Shown piece by piece: positions 15,381 to 24,337 of a stretch of 64,000 nucleotides of DNA. Position 1 is the first letter of the stretch; each line of letters begins with the position of its first letter. The stretch spans positions 4,526,001 through 4,590,000 of the forward strand of contig NZ_CP025085.1 in the NCBI RefSeq assembly GCF_002847015.1. The letters run 5' to 3'. The position numbers and the translations under genes were made by a program. Source of the stretch: Prodigiosinella confusarubida (GTDB lineage Bacteria > Pseudomonadota > Gammaproteobacteria > Enterobacterales > Enterobacteriaceae). Below the pieces are notes generated by a model, which saw only the letters and a list, made by a program, of their open reading frames with translations, did no database searches and had not been told where the DNA came from.

Positions 15381-17045
15381 TCAGGCGGACAACGTCAGGC
15401 TGTAAGTTTTATATCCCCCGGACAAATTCCGGGCGCGGAAGCCATGTTGCGTGAGTAACCGATAGGCAACATGACCGCGCAAACCCGATTGACAACCGAT
15501 TAGAATTTCCTTGTCTTTCGGTAATTCATTTAAGCGACCGCGTAATTCATCAACCGGGATATGTAATGCTTCCGGATATGTACCAATCGTTTTCAACTCT
15601 TGCGAGGTACGTATATCCAGCAGGCACTGTCCCTGATGGTCAATATTCACAATGTCGACGACATGGCAAATCTTGGTATCACCATTAATCACGTTGCTCG
15701 CCAGCATACCGGCCTGGTTAACCACATCACGCGCACTATTAAAAGGAGGCGCATAAGCAAGCTCAAGGTATTCCAAATCCTGAACTTTCAGATGTGCCCG
15801 CTGTGCCACCGCTATCACATCAATACATTTATCAATGCCAGCCTTACCCACCGCCTGCGCCCCGAAAATATCGCCAGTAATGGGATTAAACAGCAACTTG
15901 AATGAAATCGGAGAACTGCCAGGATAATAACTCGCATGATTGGGTGTATGGATATACACCTTCTGGTAGTCCATTTGTAAACGCCCCAGCGCTTTTTCAT
16001 TCAATCCCACACTGCCAACAGCATGGTCAAACACTTTACAGATAGCCGTACCCTGACTGCGCTGGTAGCGACGCTCACCACCCAGCATGTTCTCGGCGGC
16101 GATACGCCCTTGACGGTTAGCAGGGCCGGCCAGAGGGACCAGCATCTCATTACCCGTCACCCATTCTGCAGTTTCGACGACATCACCGACGGCATAAATA
16201 TGCGGGTCAGATGTCCGCATAAATTCATCAACCTGAATACCGCCATGCTCTGCCAATGTTAATCCGGCGCTGTTGGCCAACTGGGTGTCGGGCTTAACGC
16301 CAATAGCCAGCAGTACCATGCCAGTAGTCAACTGCTCCGTATTGCTTAGTGTAATTTGCAAACCATCGTGATCATCGATCTGTTTTATCGCGCTTAGGCC
16401 GGATTGCAAACGCAGGTCCACACCCTTCTGACGGATCACCTGATGTAATGCGGACGCCATCTCGATATCAATAGACGCCATGACTTGTGAACTCAATTCC
16501 AGCAATGTGACCTTGAGCCCCAAATGTACCAGGGACTCCATCATTTCCAGACCGATAAAGCCGCCGCCGACCACCGTTGCATGCGTCACCTTATGTTGCC
16601 GGATATGCGCCAGAATATTATCCATATCGGGAATAGTTCGCAGAGTGAACACACCAGGAAGCGTGATGCCCGGCAACGGGGGAATGATAGGACTGGCACC
16701 CGTGCTTAACAGCAGTTGGTCATAATTTTCGCTGTATATCTCACCGGTGTGCTTATTTTCAATCTGTATCACTCGTTTGGCAGCATCAATATTTAACACT
16801 TGATGTTCAATACGCACATCAATGTTGAAGCGCTGAGTAAAATCCTGCGGTATTTTTAACAGAAGTTGTTGGCGTTCAGGAATTTCCCCACTGATGTGGT
16901 AGGGCAGGCCACAATTGGCGAAAGAAACATAGGCACCACGTTCCAATAGAATGATTTCGGCTGTTTCAGATAAGCGCCTGGCCCTGACCGCCGCAGAAGC
17001 ACCGCCGGCAACCCCACCCACGATAATGATTTTGACTTGACTCAC
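15381..17045 (-). CDS. CoA-disulfide reductase with C-terminal rhodanese domain (CoADR-Rhd)
   Basis: This 554-residue flavoprotein has the pyridine-nucleotide-disulfide oxidoreductase fold: an FAD motif IIIVGGVAGGASAAVRARRL at the N-terminus, the CoADR-type active cysteine in SFANCGLPYH (Cys45), a second dinucleotide motif VVGGGFIGLEM and the ATG-like GDVVE segment. It ends in a rhodanese domain with the persulfide-carrying cysteine in CQSGLRG (Cys519). Such enzymes reduce CoA-disulfide, CoA-persulfide or polysulfide with NAD(P)H. It lies 48 bases downstream of the persulfide dioxygenase gene on the same strand, so it probably handles low-molecular-weight persulfides in the same pathway. Both catalytic cysteines are intact. 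Plain NADH oxidase is a less likely alternative. Confidence 0.88.
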   Translation of the reverse strand: MSQVKIIIVGGVAGGASAAVRARRLSETAEIILLERGAYVSFANCGLPYHISGEIPERQQLLLKIPQDFTQRFNIDVRIEHQVLNIDAAKRVIQIENKHTGEIYSENYDQLLLSTGASPIIPPLPGITLPGVFTLRTIPDMDNILAHIRQHKVTHATVVGGGFIGLEMMESLVHLGLKVTLLELSSQVMASIDIEMASALHQVIRQKGVDLRLQSGLSAIKQIDDHDGLQITLSNTEQLTTGMVLLAIGVKPDTQLANSAGLTLAEHGGIQVDEFMRTSDPHIYAVGDVVETAEWVTGNEMLVPLAGPANRQGRIAAENMLGGERRYQRSQGTAICKVFDHAVGSVGLNEKALGRLQMDYQKVYIHTPNHASYYPGSSPISFKLLFNPITGDIFGAQAVGKAGIDKCIDVIAVAQRAHLKVQDLEYLELAYAPPFNSARDVVNQAGMLASNVINGDTKICHVVDIVNIDHQGQCLLDIRTSQELKTIGTYPEALHIPVDELRGRLNELPKDKEILIGCQSGLRGHVAYRLLTQHGFRARNLSGGYKTYSLTLSA

Positions 17046-17093
17046 AGCAAACTCCTTTTTTATATCTTGGAGACAAAAAACACGTTTTCTTGA

Positions 17094-17954
17094 TTACAAA
17101 CGATTTAAGGGAATTTTTAAGTAACTGACGCCATTTTCCTCTGCTGGCGGGAACGTACCAGCTCGGATATTTACCTGGACAGAAGGTAACAAGAGTGTAG
17201 GCATCGGCAGGGTTTCATCCCGCGCATGGCGAAGCGCCACAAAGGCTGCCTCATCCACGCCATCATGGACATGAATGTTATGCGCGCGTTGTTCCGCAAC
17301 CGTACATTTCCATAGGGGGCCACGGCCGGACGGCGGATAGTCATGACACACATACAGACGTGTATCTGCCGGGAAAGAGAGGATCTTACTGATGGAACGG
17401 TAGAGCGCCTGGGCATCGCCGCCAGGAAAATCACAGCGGGCCGTGCCGACATCCGGCATGAAAAGGGTATCACCCAGGAAAATGGCATCATCAATATGAA
17501 ATGCCATATCCGCCGGGGTATGGCCGGGCACATGCATCGCCTGCAACGATAACTGACCGATTGACAGCATTTCACCGTCTTTCAACAAATGGTCAAATTG
17601 CGAACCATCCGGCAAAAATGTACGTTCAATGTTAAAGATATCCTTGAAGATCTTTTGTACTTCAACAATTTTTTCACTTATGGCGATCTTCCCACCGACC
17701 TGATCGCGTAAATAGTGCGCCGCTGAAAGATGGTCCGCATGAGCATGGGTTTCCAGCAGCCAATCGACGGTAAGATTATGTTTTACCAGATAATCAATTA
17801 ACTTATCAGCAGACGCAGTATGCGTGCGCCCAGATTTGGGATCGTAATCCAGAACAGGATCAATAATCGCGGCATGACCACCAGCCTGATCATAAAGAAC
17901 GTAACTGACGGTGCTGGTGGCAGTGTCGAAAAAACCCTCGATATGTAGTGTCAT
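17094..17954 (-). CDS. blh: Persulfide dioxygenase-like MBL-fold protein (Blh/ETHE1 type)
   Basis: This protein of 286 residues has a metallo-beta-lactamase fold with the metal-binding motif THAHADH (His70, His72, Asp74, His75), a later GDTLFMPDVGTARCDF segment and CHDYPPSGR. This pattern is typical of ETHE1/Blh proteins, which oxidise glutathione persulfide to sulfite. Family knowledge: Blh is encoded in bigR operons and detoxifies hydrogen sulfide. Here it is divergent from the ArsR-type regulator across a 130-base region containing an AT-rich palindrome, so sulfide-responsive control is likely. The glyoxalase-II fold is shared, but the downstream CoADR-rhodanese and sulfite exporter favour the persulfide role. 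Confidence 0.87.
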   Translation of the reverse strand: MTLHIEGFFDTATSTVSYVLYDQAGGHAAIIDPVLDYDPKSGRTHTASADKLIDYLVKHNLTVDWLLETHAHADHLSAAHYLRDQVGGKIAISEKIVEVQKIFKDIFNIERTFLPDGSQFDHLLKDGEMLSIGQLSLQAMHVPGHTPADMAFHIDDAIFLGDTLFMPDVGTARCDFPGGDAQALYRSISKILSFPADTRLYVCHDYPPSGRGPLWKCTVAEQRAHNIHVHDGVDEAAFVALRHARDETLPMPTLLLPSVQVNIRAGTFPPAEENGVSYLKIPLNRL

Positions 17955-18016
17955 GGTTAACTCCTTACTGGCGGGTTTCGGTCTATTGCCTTAAACAACA
18001 AGACTTGAATTAAATA

Positions 18017-18043
18017 TACAATATTATATTATATAACATTGTA
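18017..18043. promoter_or_regulatory. BigR-type AT-rich palindromic operator
   Basis: A 27-bp near-perfect palindrome runs from TACAAT to ATTGTA; only the central base and one pair break the symmetry. It lies between the divergent blh and bigR genes, 42 bases upstream of the bigR start. Family knowledge: BigR repressors bind an AT-rich imperfect palindrome overlapping the shared promoter. The assignment is by position and composition, not by a measured site. Confidence 0.7.
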
Positions 18044-18084
18044 AAGTGTTTTGTTGAACTATACCTTAGTTTGAAAGGATCCCT

Positions 18085-18441
18085 ATGGATAACGCGACGA
18101 TTAGCCAGGAAAAAATTGACCAGGAGAAAATGCGCGACGCCGCCGCAACAGCCACCACGGTATTACGTGCATTGGCTAATGATGATCGTCTGCTGTTGAT
18201 GTGTCATCTCAGCCAGGGAGAAGCATCAGTAGGTGAAATGGAGGCGGCGTTAGGTATTTATCAACCAACATTATCGCAGCAGTTAGGTGTGATGCGCCGG
18301 TTACAACTGGTTGCAACGCGTCGTGAAGGAAAACAGATTTTCTATCGTATTGATGACCCGAAAGTCCTCGTTTTACTCAATACGTTATATCAACTTTACT
18401 GTCCAAAAGATGAAATAGAAGGCGCAGGTCATGACCATTAA
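18085..18441 (+). CDS. bigR: ArsR-family sulfide/persulfide-sensing repressor (BigR/SqrR/YgaV type)
   Basis: This protein of 118 residues is a winged-helix ArsR protein. The recognition helix lies around PTLSQQLGVMRRL (residues 61-73). Two cysteines, Cys40 in LLMCHL and Cys106 in LYCPKD, sit at the places where BigR, SqrR and YgaV form the disulfide or polysulfide bridge that releases DNA. The metal-binding ELCVCDL motif of arsenic sensors is absent. It is probably autoregulated and represses blh-CoADR on one side and the export genes on the other through the palindrome at 18017-18043. Its 3' end overlaps the next gene by 11 bases, so the two are coupled. Confidence 0.9.
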   Translation: MDNATISQEKIDQEKMRDAAATATTVLRALANDDRLLLMCHLSQGEASVGEMEAALGIYQPTLSQQLGVMRRLQLVATRREGKQIFYRIDDPKVLVLLNTLYQLYCPKDEIEGAGHDH

Positions 18442-18859
18442 TATTGAGCAGTTCACGCCATTGATGAGTTTTCTCGGAGGAATGTTGATTGGGCTTGCAG
18501 CATGGATATTGATCCTTTTCTGTGGGCGCATAGCAGGGATAAGCGGCATCCTGGGCGGGTTACTCTCCCCAAAAACGACGGATCGCACCTGGCGACTCGC
18601 CTTTCTGATCGGCATCATCGCATCACCAGTCTTGTATAGTCTGGTCGCCCCCTTACCTGCCAGTAAGATCGACGCCCCCTGGCCAGTGTTGATCACCGCC
18701 GGATTGCTGGTCGGAATAGGCACACGTTATGGTTCCGGCTGTACCAGTGGCCACGGTGTGTGTGGGTTATCGCGCTTATCATTGCGCTCTCTGGTGGCCA
18801 CACTCACCTTTATGTTGGTGGCCTTTATCACCGTCTGGCTAATGGGTTCGCAAATTTAA
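18431..18859 (+). CDS. pmpA: YeeE/YedE-family inner-membrane protein (PmpA-like)
   Basis: This protein of 142 residues has four likely membrane helices and the family motif [13 protein letters not shown], whose cysteines are thought to handle sulfur in YeeE-type thiosulfate transport. In bigR operons of other bacteria two short YeeE/YedE halves (PmpA and PmpB) are encoded together, and they probably assemble as a pair. It starts inside the last codons of bigR. The transported species (sulfide, thiosulfate or persulfide sulfur) cannot be read from the sequence. Confidence 0.85.
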   Translation: MTINIEQFTPLMSFLGGMLIGLAAWILILFCGRIAGISGILGGLLSPKTTDRTWRLAFLIGIIASPVLYSLVAPLPASKIDAPWPVLITAGLLVGIGTRYGSGCTSGHGVCGLSRLSLRSLVATLTFMLVAFITVWLMGSQI

Positions 18860-18912
18860 TCTCCAACTATCTATTCACACTATTCACACCGAAAACCGGT
18901 TAAAGGATCCAT

Positions 18913-19335
18913 ATGAACTTACTTTTTTCACTGTTGGCCGGGGTCATATTTGGCATCGGGCTACTGGTCAGTGGGATGGCAAATCCCGCCAAGGTTATTG
19001 GATTTTTAGACATCACCCGCGTTTGGGACCCCTCATTAGCTTTTGTTATGGGAGGCGCCATCAGCGTCGCTTTTTTTGCTTTTCGTTTTATCAAAGGTCG
19101 AACGCAGTCAGTTTGTGGCGGACCGATAAGTTTACCGACCCGTACGCATATCGATAAGCGGTTGGTGGGTGGCGCCATTCTGTTTGGTCTCGGCTGGGGA
19201 TTGGCAGGAATCTGTCCTGGACCGGCATTGGTGCTACTCGGTACGGGTGCGACCAAGGGCATCGTATTTGTGGTGGCAATGCTGGCCGGCATGCTGATTT
19301 TTGAACAATTGGAAAAAACCAGACAAAGGCATTAA
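18913..19335 (+). CDS. pmpB: YeeE/YedE-family inner-membrane protein (PmpB-like)
   Basis: This protein of 140 residues has four hydrophobic segments and the second-half motif GLGWGLAGICPGPALV, with one conserved cysteine. It begins 53 bases after pmpA, with AAGGATCC as a ribosome-site candidate. It is the complementary partner of PmpA: together the two would match a full-length YeeE. The operon position before the TauE exporter supports a role in moving sulfur compounds during sulfide detoxification. Confidence 0.84.
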   Translation: MNLLFSLLAGVIFGIGLLVSGMANPAKVIGFLDITRVWDPSLAFVMGGAISVAFFAFRFIKGRTQSVCGGPISLPTRTHIDKRLVGGAILFGLGWGLAGICPGPALVLLGTGATKGIVFVVAMLAGMLIFEQLEKTRQRH

Positions 19336-19375
19336 TCATGCCCACGCCTACCGGTTCATTCGCTCAGGAAAAAAC

Positions 19376-20191
19376 ATGTTCATTTCATTAGTTTTAGGTT
19401 TGTGTGTGGGGGCTATTTTAGGGATAACCGGTGCAGGCGGCGGTATTTTTGCCGTTCCTGCCCTGGTCATTGGCATGGGATGGAGCCTCCCACAGGCCGC
19501 ACCTGTCGCCCTGGTCGCAGTAGCCGGAAGCGCCGCCCTGGGTGCCGTCGAAGCCTGGCGCAAGAATCTGGTGCGCTATCGTGCCGCAATTGTGATGGCA
19601 TTGGCCGGTATTCCGGTCACCGCTGCTGGCGCTTTTGTCGCTCACCACACCTCCCCCACATTACTTACCTTACTTTTCGCCGCCGTAATGATCGTAGTAG
19701 CCGTTCGTTTACTACGCAGCCAACACAAAAAAACCACGACGGACACACAAGAGATCACCACTTATCGTGTCGTGTTAGATGAACATACTGAACGATTCGT
19801 GTGGACGATGTGGACCTGGTTACTGTTTTTAAGTTTTGGTGCCATTACCGGATTTATGACTGGACTATTAGCTGTTGGGGGCGGATTTATTATCGTCCCT
19901 TTGCTGCGACAATTTACCCCTTTGACCATCCACGGTTGTATCGCTACCTCACTGCTAGTCATCGCGCTGGTAAGTTCCGGCGGTATTGTTACCACTGTTA
20001 TGCATGGCGCATCATTGCCGCTCCCCATGACCGTATGGTTCGCACTCAGCACGGCTGCTGGCATGTTCATTGGTCGGAAAATCGGCAATTATTTGCCTGA
20101 TCATATCGCTCAACTCAGTTTTGCCGGATTATTGATCATTGTGGCACTGGGGATGGCGATAAATGCCACGATAGTTAGATTTGCCGCCTGA
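19376..20191 (+). CDS. TauE/SafE-family sulfite/anion exporter
   Basis: A TauE/SafE (DUF81) permease of 271 residues from the chosen start. I place the start at the ATG at 19376 because AGGA precedes it and the sequence from there begins the first membrane helix and the family motif GITGAGGGIFAVPAL. The longer frame from 19301 overlaps pmpB and adds a hydrophilic tail. The second family repeat GLLAVGGGFIIVPLL lies past the middle. The likely job is to export the sulfite made by the persulfide dioxygenase. It is the last gene of the bigR operon. Confidence 0.87.
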   Translation: MFISLVLGLCVGAILGITGAGGGIFAVPALVIGMGWSLPQAAPVALVAVAGSAALGAVEAWRKNLVRYRAAIVMALAGIPVTAAGAFVAHHTSPTLLTLLFAAVMIVVAVRLLRSQHKKTTTDTQEITTYRVVLDEHTERFVWTMWTWLLFLSFGAITGFMTGLLAVGGGFIIVPLLRQFTPLTIHGCIATSLLVIALVSSGGIVTTVMHGASLPLPMTVWFALSTAAGMFIGRKIGNYLPDHIAQLSFAGLLIIVALGMAINATIVRFAA

Positions 20192-20622
20192 CCACTTTTT
20201 GACGGTGGTTAAACCACCGCCAGATAATATCCCTCAGAAGCTTTAGGTGGTTATTTGGTTTATATATCTCCTTCATCGTTCAGGTTACCTGTATGTTGGT
20301 CGCGCTCAATTACTCGCCCCTGGTTATAAACTAAATACCCCTCTGGATAGCCGTTACTTGATCCTGTTAAATACTTTCCCTGGTGAGGATAAGTATTGCC
20401 ATTTTAATAGTTCATGACTGTTAGTATTATTAGTTTAATTATTTTATCTCATAGTAAAAATAGACAATACTATTTTTACCGCAATATTATTTCACAATAC
20501 CACCCTCTTCACAGATTGAAACGAGTAGACATCTCTCTTGTAATAAAAAATATTTCGTGGTATCAGGAAGCACTCACAAGAGTGAGTATTAAGATCAATG
20601 ACACTTCAGGATTAAAATAAGA
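20192..20622. other. Gene-poor 431-bp intergenic region
   Basis: Just after the exporter stop there is a short inverted repeat (CGGTGG, TTAAA, CCACCG, about 20202-20218) that may end the bigR operon, although no T-run follows it. A 56-codon plus-strand frame from a GTG at 20247 to 20417 has no convincing ribosome site and I do not recognise its product; it may be a gene remnant or chance. The rest is AT-rich and holds the presumed promoter of the next operon. Confidence 0.4.
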
Positions 20623-21036
20623 ATGAATTTAAATATTACCGACACACCTAATCAAAAAGAGGAAGATTATGTTATTAAAAGTTTATGGCAGCACAATGAA
20701 CAATATGATGCTGTAGATATTCATCCCCTGTTTTTAACCATCACGGACGATGATAACAACATCATCGCCGGATTAGTGGCCAGGACATGGTGGGGAGGGC
20801 TTGATATTCAGTATTTGTGGGTGAGTGAGAAGTACCGGAAAAGCGGGTTGGGTAGTCAACTCATGCAAAACGCAGAAGAAGAAGCGCTAAAACGTGGTTG
20901 TCATATGGCTTATGTCGATACGTTTAGTTTCCAGGCCAGAGGGTTTTACGAAAAACGAGGATACCGTGAGTATGGAAACTTGCCAGGATTCGCCCATCGA
21001 CACACCCGTCACTATTTATCCAAGCGTATTCAATGA
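20623..21036 (+). CDS. GNAT-family N-acetyltransferase
   Basis: This protein of 137 residues has the GNAT fold. The acetyl-CoA-binding loop is read in VSEKYRKSGLGSQLMQNAEEEA (KYRKSGLGSQL, residues about 70-80), followed by the C-terminal FYEKRGYREYG motif shared by small GNATs. The substrate is unknown. It is the first gene of a three-gene operon with a PAS/LuxR regulator 29 bases downstream and an NCS1 permease, so it could modify a nitrogenous compound brought in by the permease. That link is inference. Confidence 0.8.
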   Translation: MNLNITDTPNQKEEDYVIKSLWQHNEQYDAVDIHPLFLTITDDDNNIIAGLVARTWWGGLDIQYLWVSEKYRKSGLGSQLMQNAEEEALKRGCHMAYVDTFSFQARGFYEKRGYREYGNLPGFAHRHTRHYLSKRIQ

Positions 21037-21065
21037 GTAAACTCTCATTATAAAAGGAGGACGGG

Positions 21066-21755
21066 ATGCCACCGTCAGAGAAAACCATTACAGATTATAT
21101 CAGTAACCTGATTACTTTACTGGAAGGCTTAAATGAACCGTGGGGTATAAAAGATTTAGAATCACGGCACATCTACATGAATAAAGCGGCATATCTTTAC
21201 ACCAACACACCGCGAAACTTTGATATAGAAGGGAGATTTGATGAGGAATTTCCGGCCGAATGGGCTGAACTATCCGATGACTTCAAAGAACATGACCGGC
21301 GTACAGAAAAGAGTAAAAAACGCGTTGCTATTATAGAGACTCATTATTGGTATGGAAAAAAAACATTGACGCCGTTTATTAGCGAAAAAATACCCATCTT
21401 TGATAACGATAAGAAATGTATTGGGACACTGTGGAATTCCAAACAACTCGACACACTCTCTCCGCTGATATATATCAACAAGGAAAAGCCGACAACATTA
21501 AAAACAGAGCTGACCACAACTATTTTCACTAAATCAGAGTTTGATATTATTTTTTGGATGTTGCAGCGATTTTCAAGCAAACAGATAGCGCAAAAAATCA
21601 ATGTCTCACATAAAACAATAGAGAACAGGATATATAACATGTATCAAAAGGCCGGTGTACATTCACTGCATCAGTTTGAAGAGTTCTGTTATCACCTAGG
21701 ATTGAATAATTATATTCCTGATTCCCTGATATCCAAAGGCGTGCAATTTATTTAA
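21066..21755 (+). CDS. LuxR-type regulator with N-terminal PAS-like sensor
   Basis: This protein of 229 residues has a C-terminal LuxR-type helix-turn-helix (about residues 160-215), including SSKQIAQKINVSHKTIENRIYN in pieces such as QIAQKINVSHKTIE. The N-terminal half has a PAS-like opening, GLNEPWGIKDLESRHIYMNKA in part, typical of regulators that sense a small ligand. It lacks an acyl-homoserine-lactone domain, so it is not a quorum-sensing receptor. A strong ribosome site (AGGAGG) precedes it, and the permease starts 13 bases downstream. It probably controls its own operon. Confidence 0.8.
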   Translation: MPPSEKTITDYISNLITLLEGLNEPWGIKDLESRHIYMNKAAYLYTNTPRNFDIEGRFDEEFPAEWAELSDDFKEHDRRTEKSKKRVAIIETHYWYGKKTLTPFISEKIPIFDNDKKCIGTLWNSKQLDTLSPLIYINKEKPTTLKTELTTTIFTKSEFDIIFWMLQRFSSKQIAQKINVSHKTIENRIYNMYQKAGVHSLHQFEEFCYHLGLNNYIPDSLISKGVQFI

Positions 21756-21768
21756 GGAGATTACTTAA

Positions 21769-23076
21769 ATGGAAAGGATAGATGATTATCCAGTCAGTCG
21801 AGTTCCCCTGGACATGAGATTGCCATTTTTCAATGTGGCGTTGGTTCACATCGGCATGCTGACGGCATTGGATCAATTCATGCTCGGGGCGGTATTAGGT
21901 AATTCGATGACCTTAAGTCATGCCTATTTGTCGATATTGATAGGCAGTTTTATTTTTGGCGTGGTGACGTTAGGACTTGGTTATGCTGGCATGAAAGAGG
22001 GACTGTCAGGTAGCGTACTAGCAAGATGGTGCGGATTCGGACGTTTGGGTTCAGTCTTGATAGGCGTCGTCATTGCGGTAAGTCTGGTCGGCTGGTTCGG
22101 AGTGCAGAATGCCGTTTTCGCCAAAGCGCTCAATTTCGCCTTGAATAACCGTCTCGGCTTCGGCTGGTCAGCGGCAATATCCGGTATCGCGTTGACTTTT
22201 TTGGTGGCCTTCGGCTTTAAAGCACTGCGATTTACCGCAAGAATAGCCGTGCCAATGTTCATATTGATTGTTGGGTATATATCAACAATGACTCTCGCCG
22301 GGCATGGCATTAATGAGCTCATTAGCTCGATACCACCAGGCGTGCCAATTTCGGTTAGTGCTGGTGCCACAATGGTGGTCGGCGGTTGTATTGTCGCCAG
22401 CCTGATTACGCCAGATATGACGCGCTATTCAAAAAAAGGGCAGCATGTATTCTGGATGACGATCATGTCTATTATCGTTGGTGAGTTTATTGTTAACGGA
22501 TTAGCGATATTAATTGCGCGAGCGTTAAATACTGCTGACGTCGTGACCATTATGTCCCAAACGGCTGGCGGGATCGGTCTTATCGTGGTTATTTTCTCTA
22601 CATTAAGGATCAACGACATCAACCTTTATTCATCATCCTTAGGAATCGCTAATGCGGTAGAAGGTATGACAGGAAAGAAGCTCAGCTATATGTCGATAAC
22701 ATTGGTTATTGGTTTTATTGGAACGTTTCTTTCTGTGATTGGCATTTTAGACCGATTTGTCGATTTCCTCACTTTGCTCGGCGTTCTTTTCCCCCCCATT
22801 ATCGGAATTATGCTGGTCGACTATTATATTTTGCAGTCTCATCGAACACTGCTGGCAGAGAGTCGGCGAACAGGGAGACTCCCGGATATAACGGAAACAC
22901 CACGCATTGGTTGGGCCGCAATCATTTCAAGTATTGTCGGTGGCATAATAGGGTTCGCAATCGAATGGGGAATACCCGCGTTTAATTCATTGCTGGCAGC
23001 CAGTCTTATGTATTGGCTATTTAAAAAGCTCGCCCTCGCTGCCGCGGCTGAACCCGGACAACGTACTGAAACTTGA
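21769..23076 (+). CDS. NCS1-family purine/cytosine-type permease
   Basis: This 435-residue inner-membrane protein has about 12 hydrophobic segments and the NCS1 (CodB-like) layout. GWFGVQNAVFAKAL is in the region of helix 3, and INDINLYSSSLGIANAV resembles the substrate-lining helix 8 motif of cytosine and purine permeases. Family members import cytosine, purines, hydantoins or thiamine precursors with cations. AAGGAG lies just upstream of the start. It is co-transcribed with the GNAT and PAS/LuxR genes. No deaminase is present nearby, so the substrate is open. Confidence 0.85.
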   Translation: MERIDDYPVSRVPLDMRLPFFNVALVHIGMLTALDQFMLGAVLGNSMTLSHAYLSILIGSFIFGVVTLGLGYAGMKEGLSGSVLARWCGFGRLGSVLIGVVIAVSLVGWFGVQNAVFAKALNFALNNRLGFGWSAAISGIALTFLVAFGFKALRFTARIAVPMFILIVGYISTMTLAGHGINELISSIPPGVPISVSAGATMVVGGCIVASLITPDMTRYSKKGQHVFWMTIMSIIVGEFIVNGLAILIARALNTADVVTIMSQTAGGIGLIVVIFSTLRINDINLYSSSLGIANAVEGMTGKKLSYMSITLVIGFIGTFLSVIGILDRFVDFLTLLGVLFPPIIGIMLVDYYILQSHRTLLAESRRTGRLPDITETPRIGWAAIISSIVGGIIGFAIEWGIPAFNSLLAASLMYWLFKKLALAAAAEPGQRTET

Positions 23077-23133
23077 GCATAGGCGAAGTCGGGGAGGATA
23101 TTAAGCACCGCTCAGATTTAAGCCTTCATGAGA

Positions 23134-23270
23134 TAGTCAGAACGGTGATAATGGGAGAGAAGAGTAAAGCATCAGCGCCAGGGATGGCGCGGTTTGAGCT
23201 TACCAGGATGTACTTACAGCGTCTTTACGATCTCCCGATTATCACTGCGATGTACACTTTGTCATAAAAC
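23134..23270 (+). repeat. Dispersed palindromic repeat family A, copy 1
   Basis: About 137 bp, from TAGTCAGAACGGTGATAATG to the TTTGTCATAAAAC end. Its ends are imperfect inverted repeats (GTGATAATGGGAGAG against CTCCCGATTATCAC), and the centre contains the small palindrome GCGCCA-GGGA-TGGCGC. Two further copies lie at 41514-41671 and 43281-43440. There is no coding capacity. It lies between the convergent ends of the permease and the CDF gene, consistent with a non-autonomous repeat that tolerates only 3' regions. Confidence 0.85.
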
Positions 23271-23283
23271 TTAAACCGGTAGG

Positions 23284-24210
23284 TTATCTGCTGGCGTTGG
23301 TATCGACCTCAACAGGATCGACATGGGTCATCATGTTCAGAACAGAGAAATTATCCAGCACCGCTTTCCTCGCGGCAACGGCAATATCATGACCTTCTCT
23401 GACTGACAATGCGCCATCAATTTCCAAATGCACATCGACGATAATCAGATCGCCCATCTTACGGGTTTTCAAATCGTGAATGCCGGATACACCTTCGGTT
23501 GCCAGGATAGTATGTTTAATTTTTTCTTCTATTTTCGAATCAGCGGCTCTGTCCATCAGATCGTGCAACGAATCCCACATGAAAGCCGCCCCCATCTTCG
23601 ACACCATCAAACCCACAACTAATGCAGCGATCGGATCGAGTAGTGTGAATCCCATCAGGTTCCCGATGATACCCACCGAGACAACCAGGGACGAGGCGGC
23701 ATCCGAACGGGCATGCCAGGCATTGGCGACCAGCATGCTTGACCTGACCCGCTTTGCCACAGCCAGCATGTAGCGAAAAAGGAGCTCTTTAGATACCAGC
23801 GCCACCAGTGCCACCCACAGTGCAATGATATGAACTTGTGGGATAGATGCCGGATCCTGAATTTTATGACCAGCGGACCATAGCATTCCTATACCAACGA
23901 CCAGCAGCAACGTCCCCAACGCGAGAGATGCCGCATTCTCATAACGGTGATGACCGTAAGGATGGTCATCATCAGCTTCTTTCTTGCTTTTATGATTGGC
24001 GACCAAAACCACAAAATCAGCGACCAGATCAGATAATGAATGAATACCGTCGGCAATAAGACCTTGAGAACCAGAGAATACGCCGATCGTGACCTGACCC
24101 AGAGTAAGAAATACATTTACAACGACACTGACCCAGGTACTTTTACGGGCAGCGTTAAAACGTTCTGACTGTTTGGTGTCGTGTTCATCAAATAGCATCT
24201 CTTTTTCCAT
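23284..24210 (-). CDS. Cation diffusion facilitator (CDF) metal efflux protein
   Basis: This protein of 308 residues has six predicted helices and the two metal-site motifs of the family: HSLSDLVAD (helix 2) and HARSDAASS (helix 5), each with the His/Asp pair. Between them lie KSKKEADDDHPYGHHRYE, read as DDDHPYGHHRYE, and a C-terminal cytoplasmic domain with VDVHLEIDG. FieF/MamM-type proteins export Fe(II), Zn(II) or Mn(II) with proton antiport. ATG 24210 has AGGA eight bases upstream. It is divergent from the P-type ATPase operon, suggesting a shared metal-related role. Confidence 0.87.
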   Translation of the reverse strand: MEKEMLFDEHDTKQSERFNAARKSTWVSVVVNVFLTLGQVTIGVFSGSQGLIADGIHSLSDLVADFVVLVANHKSKKEADDDHPYGHHRYENAASLALGTLLLVVGIGMLWSAGHKIQDPASIPQVHIIALWVALVALVSKELLFRYMLAVAKRVRSSMLVANAWHARSDAASSLVVSVGIIGNLMGFTLLDPIAALVVGLMVSKMGAAFMWDSLHDLMDRAADSKIEEKIKHTILATEGVSGIHDLKTRKMGDLIIVDVHLEIDGALSVREGHDIAVAARKAVLDNFSVLNMMTHVDPVEVDTNASR

Positions 24211-24337
24211 AAAATATTCCTGCTAAAACCAGCATTGATAATTAGTGATTAACTTATGGTAATTATTCAGAGTGTGGTTTACCGCGGCAAAACCACACCA
24301 GCGTCACAGAGATGCAGCACATCGAAGGAAATATTGA

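Noticed and set aside
15222-15458. 78-codon plus-strand frame near the end of the CoADR gene
   Set aside because: It runs antisense into the 3' end of a clear gene, has no ribosome site and resembles no family I know.
20247-20417. 56-codon frame from GTG reading YLYVGRAQLLAPGYKL in its middle
   Set aside because: It has no convincing ribosome site or known family. It could be a gene remnant, but the evidence is too thin for a feature.
20414-20620. 68-codon frame before the GNAT gene
   Set aside because: AT-rich chance frame without a ribosome site; its composition is that of the surrounding non-coding DNA.
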